From Mesorhizobium sp. LMG 17147 (GTDB lineage Bacteria; Pseudomonadota; Alphaproteobacteria; Rhizobiales; Rhizobiaceae), in the NCBI RefSeq assembly GCF_024297145.1, contig NZ_JANCTC010000031.1, positions 1-35,399 of the forward strand: 35,399 nt of DNA. The letters run 5' to 3'. Both the position numbers and the translations under genes were made by a program. The first letter of the stretch is position 1; each line of letters starts with the position of its first letter. Of this stretch, positions 16,828 through 25,388 are shown piece by piece. Below the pieces are notes generated by a model. That model saw only the letters and a program-made list of their open reading frames with translations. It was not told the DNA's origin and did no database searches.

Positions 16828-17922
16828 ATGACTAAGAAGACCGCGCTCATTACCGGCATCACCGGCCAGGATGGCGCCTATCTGGCGGAACTTCTTTTGG
16901 CAAAAGGCTATGATGTCCATGGCATTAAGCGGCGTTCCTCCTCGTTCAACACCGGTCGCATCGATAATCTCTATCAGGATCCGCATGAAAAGAATGTAAG
17001 GCTATCGCTGCACTATGGCGACATGACCGACGCCACAAATCTTATCCGCATCGTCCAAGAAGTGCAGCCCGACGAGATTTATAATCTTGCCGCACAATCG
17101 CATGTCCAAGTGAGCTTCGAGACCGCGGAATATACGGCAAACGCCGACGCGATCGGCACTTTGCGTCTCCTCGAAGCCATACGGCTGCTCGGGCTGACAA
17201 AAAAGACGCGCTTTTATCAGGCGTCGACCTCTGAGCTCTATGGCAAGGTGCAGGAGATCCCACAGCGAGAGACGACGCCGTTCTATCCTCGTTCGCCTTA
17301 TGCCGCGGCAAAGATTTATGCCTACTGGATCACCGTGAATTATCGAGAGGCTTACGACATCCATGCCTCCAACGGCATCCTGTTCAATCACGAGAGCCCA
17401 ATGCGCGGCGAGACATTCGTCACTCGCAAGATCACGCGCGCCGCTGCTGCAATCAGCCTCGGCCTTCAGGACAAGCTTTACCTAGGCAATCTGTCGGCCG
17501 AACGGGATTGGGGCCATGCCCGCGATTACGTCGAAGGCATGTGGAGGATCCTTCAGCATGACGTGCCAGACGACTACGTCCTTGCAACGGGCGTGAAGAA
17601 CTCAGTCCGCCGCTTTGTCGAACTTGCGTTCGACGAGGTCGGGATCGAGATCCAATGGGTCGGTTCCGGTATCGACGAGAAAGGGACCGATGCAAAATCC
17701 GGCGCCGTTCTGGTCGAAGTGGATCCGCGGTACTTCAGACCGACCGAAGTTGAGCTCCTGATTGGCGACGCGTCGAAAGCGAACCGCATTCTGGGGTGGA
17801 GGGCGACAACGTCTCTGGCAACGATGGTTCAGGAAATGGTCCAGTCGGACCTCGAAACCGTAAAGCGGGAATCCGAGCACCGGCGTCTGGATGAGGACCG
17901 GTTTCGTGTTGCTGCCCAGTAA
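16828..17922 (+). CDS. gmd: GDP-mannose 4,6-dehydratase
   Basis: A 364-residue extended short-chain dehydrogenase that converts GDP-D-mannose to GDP-4-keto-6-deoxy-D-mannose. The NADP-binding motif is GITGQDGAYLAELLLAKGY, and the characteristic KRRSSSFNTGRIDNLY follows. The catalytic pair is Tyr158/Lys162 in SPYAAAKIYAYW. NGILFNHESPMRGETFVTRK and RDWGHARDYVEGMW are family signatures. GGAG lies upstream of the ATG. The matching reductase (fucose, rhamnose or 6-deoxytalose branch) is not in the window, so the final sugar is unknown. GDP-mannose supply would need manC, a broken start of which sits at the right end. Confidence 0.97.
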   Translation: MTKKTALITGITGQDGAYLAELLLAKGYDVHGIKRRSSSFNTGRIDNLYQDPHEKNVRLSLHYGDMTDATNLIRIVQEVQPDEIYNLAAQSHVQVSFETAEYTANADAIGTLRLLEAIRLLGLTKKTRFYQASTSELYGKVQEIPQRETTPFYPRSPYAAAKIYAYWITVNYREAYDIHASNGILFNHESPMRGETFVTRKITRAAAAISLGLQDKLYLGNLSAERDWGHARDYVEGMWRILQHDVPDDYVLATGVKNSVRRFVELAFDEVGIEIQWVGSGIDEKGTDAKSGAVLVEVDPRYFRPTEVELLIGDASKANRILGWRATTSLATMVQEMVQSDLETVKRESEHRRLDEDRFRVAAQ

Positions 17923-17943
17923 GAATTTTTGGAACGAGATGAC

Positions 17944-18702
17944 ATGAAGGTCTCGGTTTTGACGGTCTGCCGGAACTCGGCCGCAACAATCAAGCATACG
18001 ATCGATAGTTTCTTTGCCCAGGAACACGAGGACAAGGAGCTGATCGTGATCGATGGTGCGTCGACCGACGAAACGCTGTCAATCATCCGTTCCTATCCAC
18101 AGGATCGGATGGTCATCCTCAGCGAGCCCGACAGAGGCATGTATGACGGCCTTAACAAGGGACTGCGCCTGTACACCGGAGACGCAGTTGGGGTCCTGAA
18201 TTCGGACGATTGCTATCATGATCCCTTCGCGCTGAGCAGAATCTCAAAGGCATTGCAAGAAGCTGACGTCGCGCATGGGAATCTGGATTTTGTTGAAAAT
18301 CATTTGACCAAGCGCGTCGTGCGTCGATGGCGAGCGACTCCAAAGCCTTCGAAGGGCTTTCGGACTGGATGGATGCCTGCACACCCCACATTCTATGTGA
18401 AGCGCACAGTCGCGGACACTGTGGGCGCCTTCGACCTTGAACTGAAAGTCGCATCCGACTACGACTGGATGCTTCGTGCGGTCGAGTTGTTCGGATTCCG
18501 ATCGGTTATTGTCGATCAGGTCATGATCGACATGATGCAGGGCGGTAAAAGCACCAAGGGCATTCGATCTCACTTGGCTCATAACATTGAAGCCTTGCAT
18601 TCAAGGCGCAAATGGCTCGGTTCCGGTCCGGTCGACTATGCGCTGGTCGCGAAGCCAGCTCGGAAGGTCGGTCAGTTCATTGCAGCACGAATGGGACCCT
18701 AG
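17944..18702 (+). CDS. Glycosyltransferase family 2
   Basis: A 252-residue GT-A transferase. It opens with KVSVLTVCRNSAATIKHTIDSFFAQ, has the VIDGASTDET nucleotide-binding segment, MYDGLNKGL, and an acidic NSDD in place of a classical DXD. This resembles the WcaA/WcaE/WbdN group that adds hexoses to lipid-linked repeat units on the cytoplasmic face. The ATG at 17944 begins 21 bases after the gmd stop, so the two are likely cotranscribed. Donor and acceptor are unknown. Confidence 0.92.
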   Translation: MKVSVLTVCRNSAATIKHTIDSFFAQEHEDKELIVIDGASTDETLSIIRSYPQDRMVILSEPDRGMYDGLNKGLRLYTGDAVGVLNSDDCYHDPFALSRISKALQEADVAHGNLDFVENHLTKRVVRRWRATPKPSKGFRTGWMPAHPTFYVKRTVADTVGAFDLELKVASDYDWMLRAVELFGFRSVIVDQVMIDMMQGGKSTKGIRSHLAHNIEALHSRRKWLGSGPVDYALVAKPARKVGQFIAARMGP

Positions 18703-18811
18703 TCCTTCAGTGGCATCAACGCGCATCATGGTTTTATATGCCAGACACGATGGGCGGACCGAGCTGAGCCGGGTTGCTCCAGCATTATCTTACCTCAGCG
18801 AGTAAGGCACA

Positions 18812-19765
18812 ATGGCCCGTATCTATGACAGCCGAAAACGCATTCTGGTGACCGGCGGCGCCGGTTTTCTGGGGTCTCATTTGATAGACAGGCTGTTGTC
18901 TCAAGGTCACGAGATTATCTGCGTGGACAATCTGTTCACCGGCACAAAGCGAAACATCGACCACCTTTACAATCACCCCCGTTTTGAATTTATGCGCCAC
19001 GACGTATGTTTCCCGTTATACATCGAGGTGGATGAAATCTATAATCTGGCCTGCCCTGCGTCGCCAATTCACTATCAGCACGACCCGGTGCAAACGACGA
19101 AGACCTCCGTGCACGGGGCCATCAACATGCTGGGCCTGGCTAAGCGCTTGAGGTGCAAGATCATGCAGGCTTCAACCAGCGAAGTGTATGGAGATCCGTT
19201 CGTGCACCCGCAAACCGAGGCATATTGGGGAAACGTCAATCCGATCGGCCCGCGTTCTTGCTACGATGAGGGAAAGCGGTGTGCCGAAACGTTATTTTTC
19301 GACTATCACCGGCAACATGGCGTTGGCATCAAAGTTGCGCGAATATTCAACACCTACGGCCCCCGCATGCACCTGAGGGATGGCAGGGTCGTCTCGAACT
19401 TCATATCGCAAGCCTTGGCTGGTGAAGACATTACCCTGTACGGCGACGGCAGCCAGACTCGCTCATTTTGCTATGTCGACGATCTGATCGAAGCATTTGT
19501 TCGGTTGATGGATACGGATACCACTGTTACCGGGCCGATCAACCTTGGTAATCCGGTCGAATATACGATGGTGGAGCTTGCGGAAGCCGTTTTGGAAATT
19601 ACCGGCTCTCGTTCAAAACTGGTCCGTCAGCCTCTCCCTGCCGACGATCCGACGCGCCGTCGTCCGGATATCTCTCAGGCCCAAGAAAATCTTAAATGGG
19701 AGCCTAAGGTAAAATTGAATGATGGCTTAAGAAAGACTGTTGAGTACTTTAAGTCTATTATTTAA
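18812..19765 (+). CDS. UDP-glucuronate decarboxylase (UDP-xylose synthase)
   Basis: A 317-residue extended SDR enzyme that converts UDP-glucuronate to UDP-xylose with transient NAD reduction. The nucleotide motif is GGAGFLGSH (residues 15-23). The UXS hallmarks are present: VDEIYNLACPASPIHYQ, STSEVYGDP, and GPRSCYDEGKRCAETL with catalytic Tyr151 and Lys155. RSFCYVDDLIEAFVRLM follows. AAGG precedes the ATG by 4 bases. Together with ugd it makes a complete UDP-glucose to UDP-xylose route inside the cluster. Related SDR enzymes make other 4-keto or epimerised sugars, but the CYDEGKR and ACPASP motifs strongly favour decarboxylation. Confidence 0.93.
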   Translation: MARIYDSRKRILVTGGAGFLGSHLIDRLLSQGHEIICVDNLFTGTKRNIDHLYNHPRFEFMRHDVCFPLYIEVDEIYNLACPASPIHYQHDPVQTTKTSVHGAINMLGLAKRLRCKIMQASTSEVYGDPFVHPQTEAYWGNVNPIGPRSCYDEGKRCAETLFFDYHRQHGVGIKVARIFNTYGPRMHLRDGRVVSNFISQALAGEDITLYGDGSQTRSFCYVDDLIEAFVRLMDTDTTVTGPINLGNPVEYTMVELAEAVLEITGSRSKLVRQPLPADDPTRRRPDISQAQENLKWEPKVKLNDGLRKTVEYFKSII

Positions 19766-19882
19766 CGCTCACATAAAACTCAAACATCGGGTACTCAGAT
19801 CGTACACTATATAAGGATCGCAAGCGCTTCCGTTGCGTCCAGGTTTCGCTCATTTCAGCCATCGGGGGTCGTTGGTGACCTG

Positions 19883-20083
19883 ATGCTGGCTGAACACAGG
19901 GCAGCCGGCAGAAAGCGCAGGATCGCGAAAAGTGCCATTGCATTGGCGCTCGCAAAGGTTACCTCGGTGTCCACGGCCCTGATCTCCGTTCGATGTGGAT
20001 GACGATGAGTTCGTTCGTTGCCTTTCTCATTTGCCAATTTGGGGCTTGGAAACGGCTTACTGACTTTTCCCTTTAAGTACTGC
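19883..20083 (+). pseudogene. Decayed N-terminal fragment of a Wzx-type polysaccharide flippase
   Basis: Between uxs and the next glycosyltransferase there is a 362-base gap (19766-20127). An ATG at 19883 encodes MLAEHRAAGRKRRIAKS followed by an AIALALAKVTSVSTALISV helix, like the start of PST-family flippases. About 40 bases then appear missing. A second frame from 19993 reads MWMTMSSFVAFL, and the first frame resumes from 20030 with FANLGLGNGLLTFP. In flippases these three pieces occur in this order (helix 1, then GMWMTxSSFVAFL, then FADLGLGNGLL). The fragment ends at the left edge of the low-GC block. The remaining bases of the gap show no gene. Confidence 0.6.
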
Positions 20084-20127
20084 AGGCAGCCGGCGTTAGG
20101 TGTTTGCAAGGTGAGGTTCGAAATGGG

Positions 20128-21294
20128 ATGGTAAAGAAAGTGTTGTATTTTCATCATGCTACGAGTCTGGGAGGTGCGCCACGTAGCCTTTCATTGCTCG
20201 TCAAAGGTCTTGATCGCGAACGATTCCAACCAATTGTAGTTATGCCCAGGCGGGTAGACAATGATGCGGTCAAGGCGCTATTCTCTGAGGCTGGTGCTGA
20301 GGTCCTTGAAGAAAGAGATATCCGGCCGTTCCATGGTTCATCAGTGGCCCCCAATCACAAATTTTCAGGCCGCACCTACGCGATCGCTTCATATCCACTG
20401 ACCGCAAGATGCGCGAAGCGCGTAGTCAAAGCAGTGCGCCCTGACCTAGTGCATCTGAATTCAACCTGCATGGTTGCGGCCGCAGCCGGCGCTCATATGG
20501 CGTCACCAAAGTTGCCAGTGATCGCTCACGTGCGCGAACCTCTGCTTTCAAATAGGTGGGGTAGAGTACTGGCTGGACTTAATAGGAAGCACGTGAATGC
20601 CTTTATCAGCATTGACGAAGCAGGTTTGAAGACGCTGGGAGGCAACAATATAGATGGGACTGTTGTATATAACTTCGTAGATGAGGCCACGTTTCACACC
20701 GATATCTCATTGGGTGGTAAATATAAGCGTGATCAAGCCTGGGATGCAGACGAGGTAGTTTTTCTATTCCTAGCTCGTGTTGCTCCGTCAAACGGCGTCC
20801 TTGAGTTGGTGAGGTTGGTCGAGTCGATTACGCAAAAATTGCATCCTGCGGCCCGATTTGTCATTGCTGGGTTCCCGAAAATCAAGACGGGTTACGCTTT
20901 GGAGGCATACGAAGCTACAAGACAGAGCACCCGATGTGCTGCACTGGATTTTGTGGAAACTCCGGTTCCTCTGATGTTGGCGTCTGATGTTATAATTGCT
21001 CCGTTCACAGAACCCCATAGCGCGAGAAGTGTTTTCGAAGGTGCCGCATTAGGGAAACCTAGCTTAGTGGCCAATATTCCGCATTTGGCTGAGTTGGTGA
21101 TTGATGGTCATACCGGAAAGGTATTTAGTTGGCATAATTCAGACTCGTTTGTATCTGCTGTCAACGAATTATGTGACGGTGACAAGAGAGTACAAATGGG
21201 TCGGAATTCAGTCGGATTTGCTGTAGATAATTTCAGCAGCGGGGCTGGCGTTGAGAGGACAATGTCTGTTTATGATAGAATGTTAAAAAAATAA
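20128..21294 (+). CDS. Glycosyltransferase family 4
   Basis: A 388-residue GT-B enzyme beginning MVKKVLYFHHATSLGGAPRSLSLLVKGL, the open-loop donor/acceptor region of GT4. The C-terminal Rossmann half contains VVFLFLARVAPSNGVLELVRL and EPHSARSVFEGAALGKPSL, the E-x7-E retaining signature. GGTGAGG lies 11 bases upstream of the chosen ATG at 20128. Codon use and GC are visibly lower than in genes left of 19766. The next gene begins directly after its stop codon. Linkage and sugar are not predictable. Confidence 0.9.
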   Translation: MVKKVLYFHHATSLGGAPRSLSLLVKGLDRERFQPIVVMPRRVDNDAVKALFSEAGAEVLEERDIRPFHGSSVAPNHKFSGRTYAIASYPLTARCAKRVVKAVRPDLVHLNSTCMVAAAAGAHMASPKLPVIAHVREPLLSNRWGRVLAGLNRKHVNAFISIDEAGLKTLGGNNIDGTVVYNFVDEATFHTDISLGGKYKRDQAWDADEVVFLFLARVAPSNGVLELVRLVESITQKLHPAARFVIAGFPKIKTGYALEAYEATRQSTRCAALDFVETPVPLMLASDVIIAPFTEPHSARSVFEGAALGKPSLVANIPHLAELVIDGHTGKVFSWHNSDSFVSAVNELCDGDKRVQMGRNSVGFAVDNFSSGAGVERTMSVYDRMLKK

Positions 21295-21894
21295 ATGATA
21301 TCGTATATTGTATATATATATAATCGAGCAATTCAATGGTATTGGTCGTTCAGGGCTCGTGTTCAACTGCGCCTCCGGGGAGTATCTTTACCGAGAGGTT
21401 TTGTGGTGCTTGGCCCGTTGGGATTAAGCGCCCGTGGCCGGATCGTTATTGGCGAGAACGTAACAATCGTAAATAGCTCACGTTTTAACCGTGCTGGCAT
21501 CAATCATCCTACACAGTTGGTAGCTGGACAGGGCGCCACGTTGACGATTGGCGATAATACCGGAATTTCAGGAGCCGCAATCTTTTGCTCCAACTCGATC
21601 ACAATTGGCAATCATGTGCTTATCGGTGCGAACTGCAGAATTTATGATACGGATTTTCATCCAGTGGACTTTATGGAACGGCGCCGCAGGCGTCCTTGCA
21701 GTACTGCTCCAATAATTATTGAGGATGATGTTTGGCTGGGTGAAGGTGTTACGATATTGAAAGGAGTAACAATTGGTGCGAGGAGTGTGATAGCGGCAGG
21801 TAGTGTGGTAACCAAAAACATAGGTTCGGATACACTGGCTGGAGGAATGCCAGCAAGGCCGATCCGACCTGTGAATGGAAGAAATGTAGCATGA
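21295..21894 (+). CDS. Acyltransferase, left-handed beta-helix (hexapeptide) family
   Basis: A 199-residue LbH O-acetyltransferase. After a short hydrophobic start (MISYIVYIYNRAIQWYWSF), hexapeptide repeats run from about residue 50: GRIVIGENVTIV, ATLTIGDNTGISG, SITIGNHVLIGANC. The loop YDTDFHPVDF supplies the probable catalytic His122. APIIIEDDVWLGEGVTILKGVTIGARSVIAAGSVVTK closes the helix, as in CysE/NodL/WbbJ-type enzymes. It likely moves acetyl from acetyl-CoA to a sugar of the repeat unit. The ATG immediately follows the preceding TAA with a 0-base gap, implying coupling. Very AT-rich start. Confidence 0.93.
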   Translation: MISYIVYIYNRAIQWYWSFRARVQLRLRGVSLPRGFVVLGPLGLSARGRIVIGENVTIVNSSRFNRAGINHPTQLVAGQGATLTIGDNTGISGAAIFCSNSITIGNHVLIGANCRIYDTDFHPVDFMERRRRRPCSTAPIIIEDDVWLGEGVTILKGVTIGARSVIAAGSVVTKNIGSDTLAGGMPARPIRPVNGRNVA

Positions 21895-22043
21895 CGAGCA
21901 GCTTGGAGCTGATAACATCGTTTGCGTATTGCCTCGCAACAGTTTCGTGTCTAAATTTCTGCTCCTTAAAGAAAGAATTAATATATCCATTGAGGAAACA
22001 CTTTAAAAAAATGAGTAATAGAAGCGAGCTTGGTCGTGCATAA
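21891..22043 (+). CDS. Candidate small protein (50 aa) between acetyltransferase and flippase
   Basis: A 50-codon frame starts at an ATG overlapping the acetyltransferase stop (ATGA) and ends 4 bases before the Wzx ATG at 22048. The product begins MTSSLELITSFAYCLATVSC, a mildly hydrophobic stretch, and ends in a basic tail (KKELIYPLRKHFKK). It may be a real small membrane protein, or only a leader frame that brings ribosomes to the flippase start, which lacks a well-placed ribosome-binding site. No family is recognised. Confidence 0.35.
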   Translation: MTSSLELITSFAYCLATVSCLNFCSLKKELIYPLRKHFKKMSNRSELGRA

Positions 22044-22047
22044 GGCC

Positions 22048-23400
22048 ATGTCTATATTTGGAATCCTTCCAAAATTGGCCAGGAGATACTGGAGATATAT
22101 AGCGAATTCTCTTTGGTTGGTATCCGATAGACTCCTAACAAGTCTTATTGGGCTTCTGGTGGTGGCGGTGGTAGCGCGCTATCTTGGGCCGAGCGACTTT
22201 GGACTGCTATCCTATACGTTTTCTACAGCATTGCTGTTCTCAGTAGTTGGCCAACTCGGGTTAGATGGGTTGGTGATTCGAGAGATCATCAATCGTCCTG
22301 ATGATGTCCCACGAGTGCTCGGCACAGTGTTCACATTGAAGTTTGCTGGCCATTTGTTAGGAGCTGTGGGTTTGGTCGTTTATACGCTCTCTATGAGTGT
22401 GAATTCGACCGAGCGTACGATGCTGCTTCTAGCCGCAGTCTTTATTCCCCTGGCGTCGCTGTCAGGATTCTTCGGTCTCTGGTTTCACTCGCGCGTTCAG
22501 GCGCGGTACAACGCGATCTCCTCCAGCATGTCAGTATTGTTGGTCGGTTTGGGAAAGCTAGGGCTTGTATGGATGGGATTTACTGTGGTCGCGTTCGCCG
22601 CTGCGAATATCGTCCAGGTATTAATCAGTGTTGCGCTTTCGCTCCGTTTTTACAAGCGGCAGAAAGGCCCGCCTCTGTCGCACTGGCGATTCTCTCCGGC
22701 ATTCGCAAGGATGTTGCTTGCTGAGAGCTGGTTGCTTTTCCTTGGGTCGATATTCGGGCTCATCTACTTAAAAATTGATGTGATGATGCTTCGGTGGCTG
22801 GCTGGGCCGGCAGAGGTAGGCAGGTATGCAGTGGCGGCGACCCTTTCTGAGGCGGCATACTTCGTCCCTGCTGCTTTGGTGGCTAGTGTATTCCCTAAGC
22901 TGATCGAGACGGCAAAAGCCGATCAGGATTTGTTTAACAGACAATTCCAGGCTCTTTTCGATGTTTTGTGGCTTGCTGGGCTGGGCATGATAGCCACGAT
23001 GTTTTTGGTCGGTGGGCCGCTCATCCGTTTTCTGTTCGGAGTTGATTATGGCCCGTCCGTTCCGATCTTGATGGTTCACGTCCTGTCTGCGCCTTTCCTG
23101 TTCATGCGGATTGCATTCACAAGGTGGACAATTATAGGGGGAGGCGCCACTTTTTTCGTCTTAACCGAAGGGCTCGGCGCGCTTACTAATGTGGCTTTTA
23201 ACCTCCTTCTTATTCCTCACTATGGGAGTTTGGGTGCCGCGTTTGCGACCCTCCTATCGTATGCCACGGCTACCTACCTCACCTTGGCTATCCCGCGCCG
23301 CACAAGACCGATCTTTATTATGATGTCGCGCTCTGCCTTTATGCCATGGCGCACTCCCAAGGATTTCTTTGACTACGCAAGACGAAGTGCCCATGCCTGA
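22048..23400 (+). CDS. wzx: Oligosaccharide flippase (Wzx, PST family)
   Basis: A 450-residue integral inner-membrane protein with about 12 to 14 hydrophobic helices. It carries the PST/MOP N-terminal pattern: LLTSLIGLLVVAVVARYLGPSDFGLLSYTFSTALLFSVVGQLGLDGLVIREI. It should move the undecaprenyl-linked repeat unit from the cytoplasmic to the periplasmic face. The ATG at 22048 is uncertain, since AAGG lies only 2 bases upstream; TTG 22030 or GTG 22036 are alternatives. It sits within the low-GC block and is presumably the functional replacement for the wzx fragment at 19883. Symbol by family role only. Confidence 0.9.
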   Translation: MSIFGILPKLARRYWRYIANSLWLVSDRLLTSLIGLLVVAVVARYLGPSDFGLLSYTFSTALLFSVVGQLGLDGLVIREIINRPDDVPRVLGTVFTLKFAGHLLGAVGLVVYTLSMSVNSTERTMLLLAAVFIPLASLSGFFGLWFHSRVQARYNAISSSMSVLLVGLGKLGLVWMGFTVVAFAAANIVQVLISVALSLRFYKRQKGPPLSHWRFSPAFARMLLAESWLLFLGSIFGLIYLKIDVMMLRWLAGPAEVGRYAVAATLSEAAYFVPAALVASVFPKLIETAKADQDLFNRQFQALFDVLWLAGLGMIATMFLVGGPLIRFLFGVDYGPSVPILMVHVLSAPFLFMRIAFTRWTIIGGGATFFVLTEGLGALTNVAFNLLLIPHYGSLGAAFATLLSYATATYLTLAIPRRTRPIFIMMSRSAFMPWRTPKDFFDYARRSAHA

Positions 23401-23510
23401 CGACTGGGCATTCCAATAGCAGGATCTTTTAATCTTCTGTGGTGACCACCCGCACGAGGGCGCCCCTGAACGGAACTCAACTGACTGAAACGGAGCGGAG
23501 TTACGAGCGC

Positions 23511-24194
23511 ATGAAGGTGATTAACAGGATCACGACAAAGCTGAACCGCTTTGCCCAACTTTCCAATGACTCGCGAGCCGCAGCCGAATTATCCAGGCTC
23601 GGGCTACCATACTTGCCGTGGTCGGACGCATCCCTGCTTCCCTCAGCCCTGCAGGTCGTGCTCAACGAAATCGAAATCAATTCTCGTAAGACGATCGTAG
23701 AATTCGGAAGCGGCATTTCCACGATCTATGTTGCCCAAATCCTTTCACGACTTGGCGGCCGAATTGTTAGCTTCGAGAGCGATTTAGAATGGGCGACCTT
23801 CGTTGAGAACCGCCTCGCAGCGTTAAATTTGGCCGAGTTCGCCTCAGTCGTTCATGCGCCTCTTGGACCCTGCACTTTGAGTAAGAATGGTCTGCAATGG
23901 TACGACCCAGTGATCGTCACAACGGCTGTGCAGAATCTGTCGATTGATTGTGTAGTGGTCGATGGTCCTCCTGCATACAGCGCTGGGTATGAATTGGCTC
24001 GCTATCCCGCACTCCCAGCAGTACAGGAATGGCTCGCTCAAGACTACGTCGTCTTTCTTGATGACATTCATCGGCTTGGAGAGCAGGAGATATTGCGCCT
24101 CTGGGCAAATCTCTTCGGTATCAAATTTCTTTCCTATTTTTCCAAAGGAAATATAGCTCGCGGTATTCATGGCGTGGCACAATTCGTCGTGTGA
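23511..24194 (+). CDS. Class I SAM-dependent methyltransferase-like protein
   Basis: A 227-residue protein. A Rossmann-type motif I occurs as TIVEFGSGISTIYVAQIL. Acidic VSFESDLEWA follows for ribose binding, and IDCVVVDGPPAYSAGYE and DYVVFLDDIHR lie at strands 4 and 5. This arrangement matches Methyltransf_24-like enzymes that methylate sugars or small molecules. O-methylation of the polysaccharide is a reasonable inference from location. The ATG at 23511 has GGAG about 10 bases upstream; a GTG at 23439 would add 24 residues. Confidence 0.8.
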   Translation: MKVINRITTKLNRFAQLSNDSRAAAELSRLGLPYLPWSDASLLPSALQVVLNEIEINSRKTIVEFGSGISTIYVAQILSRLGGRIVSFESDLEWATFVENRLAALNLAEFASVVHAPLGPCTLSKNGLQWYDPVIVTTAVQNLSIDCVVVDGPPAYSAGYELARYPALPAVQEWLAQDYVVFLDDIHRLGEQEILRLWANLFGIKFLSYFSKGNIARGIHGVAQFVV

Positions 24195-24277
24195 GGTATG
24201 CCGATCTCGAGTTCGCCTTTACACCTTGATCCGCGTGTTCACGGCGCTGGTGTTCGCCTATCGGACCGGAGCTGGCT

Positions 24278-25297
24278 TTGAAAATCCTGGACAGAATAGT
24301 ATATGTAAAAACCTGCGGCGGTCACAAGGCATCTTACTTGGCTACGCTGGGCGATGTTTTTGGAATGGACAAGGTTTTTGGCAATGTTACTGCCAAAATG
24401 TTCTACAAGTTAGTTCGGTGCAAGGAGTTGCTATTTGCTACGCTGGATGAGCACGTATTGTCTTTTATCTTGATTTCGGTGGCAAGGAGCGTTGCGAGGA
24501 AGAATACCGTTGCATTGTTTCTTCGCCCGGAACAATGTTTCCTACCAGGACTCAAATACCGTCTCAAGTGGTTGCTTTTCAGAGCTTTGCGGCACCTCCC
24601 GGGCCTTACTGTCATAGCCATAACGCCGTTTGACGTAGCCCCCAGATACGCCCAGGTAGCCGCTGCAGGTGTGTACGACCCGCAGTATTGGGACTTGCAT
24701 GACGGTGTGTCTATTCCATCGCCGAAGGAAACCCGCCTGTCTGCCGATGTTCGCTCCATGGCAGGTCGCAGGCGCCTGTGCACCGCGGTTGGCGTTCTGA
24801 ATGCCGGGAAGGGCCTGGAGTTCCTTGCCGACACTCTGGAGAAGTTTCCTGTAATCAGGGAACATACTCAGGTTGTGGTGGCGGGCTCAACGAATCCGCA
24901 CACTCGCGGCGTATTGACACGACTGTCCGATGCAGGATCGGTCGTGATTGATAGGTTTCTTTCCGATGCCGAACTGTTGAGCTTGATAGGCACCTCCGAG
25001 CTGGTGTGGGCATGCTATGATCCAAGGTATGATCAGGCTTCTGGCGTTTTTGGTCGTGCCGTGCAGTTGGGTTCAGTTCCCATTACTCGAGAAGGAGCTA
25101 TAGTTTCCCAGGTCGCGTCCGAATCCGGAATCCCCTCCCTAGCGGTGAGATATGGGGACACGGAAAGGTTGGCAGAGGTTTTGATCGCAGGGCGATCAAG
25201 AGCGGCAGACCAGATAGGTCCAAGCGCCGCCGAAATCGCGGAATGGCGCCAAGCTTTTATCGAAGTTGTAAATGCAGGTTTGGTGGAAAAGAGTTGA
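24278..25297 (+). CDS. Glycosyltransferase, GT4-like
   Basis: A 339-residue protein with a weak GT-B pattern. The N-terminal half includes VYVKTCGGHKASYLATL. The C-terminal half has RRLCTAVGVLNAGKGLEFLADTL, VVVAGSTNPH, FLSDAELLSLIGTSELVWACYDP and QASGVFGRAVQLGSVPI, corresponding to the donor-binding region of GT4 enzymes although the classical E-x7-E is degenerate. The start is TTG at 24278, with GGAG 6 bases upstream. Similarity is clear in the C-terminal half only. It probably builds the repeat unit, but the sugar is unknown. Confidence 0.75.
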   Translation: MKILDRIVYVKTCGGHKASYLATLGDVFGMDKVFGNVTAKMFYKLVRCKELLFATLDEHVLSFILISVARSVARKNTVALFLRPEQCFLPGLKYRLKWLLFRALRHLPGLTVIAITPFDVAPRYAQVAAAGVYDPQYWDLHDGVSIPSPKETRLSADVRSMAGRRRLCTAVGVLNAGKGLEFLADTLEKFPVIREHTQVVVAGSTNPHTRGVLTRLSDAGSVVIDRFLSDAELLSLIGTSELVWACYDPRYDQASGVFGRAVQLGSVPITREGAIVSQVASESGIPSLAVRYGDTERLAEVLIAGRSRAADQIGPSAAEIAEWRQAFIEVVNAGLVEKS

Positions 25298-25388
25298 ATA
25301 TCACCAATCCGCTCCGACAAATTGAAATGGGTATTCAGTGTCTGATAGATCGCACATCAATTGAAGAGGCTCTGCATTCGGAATACGG

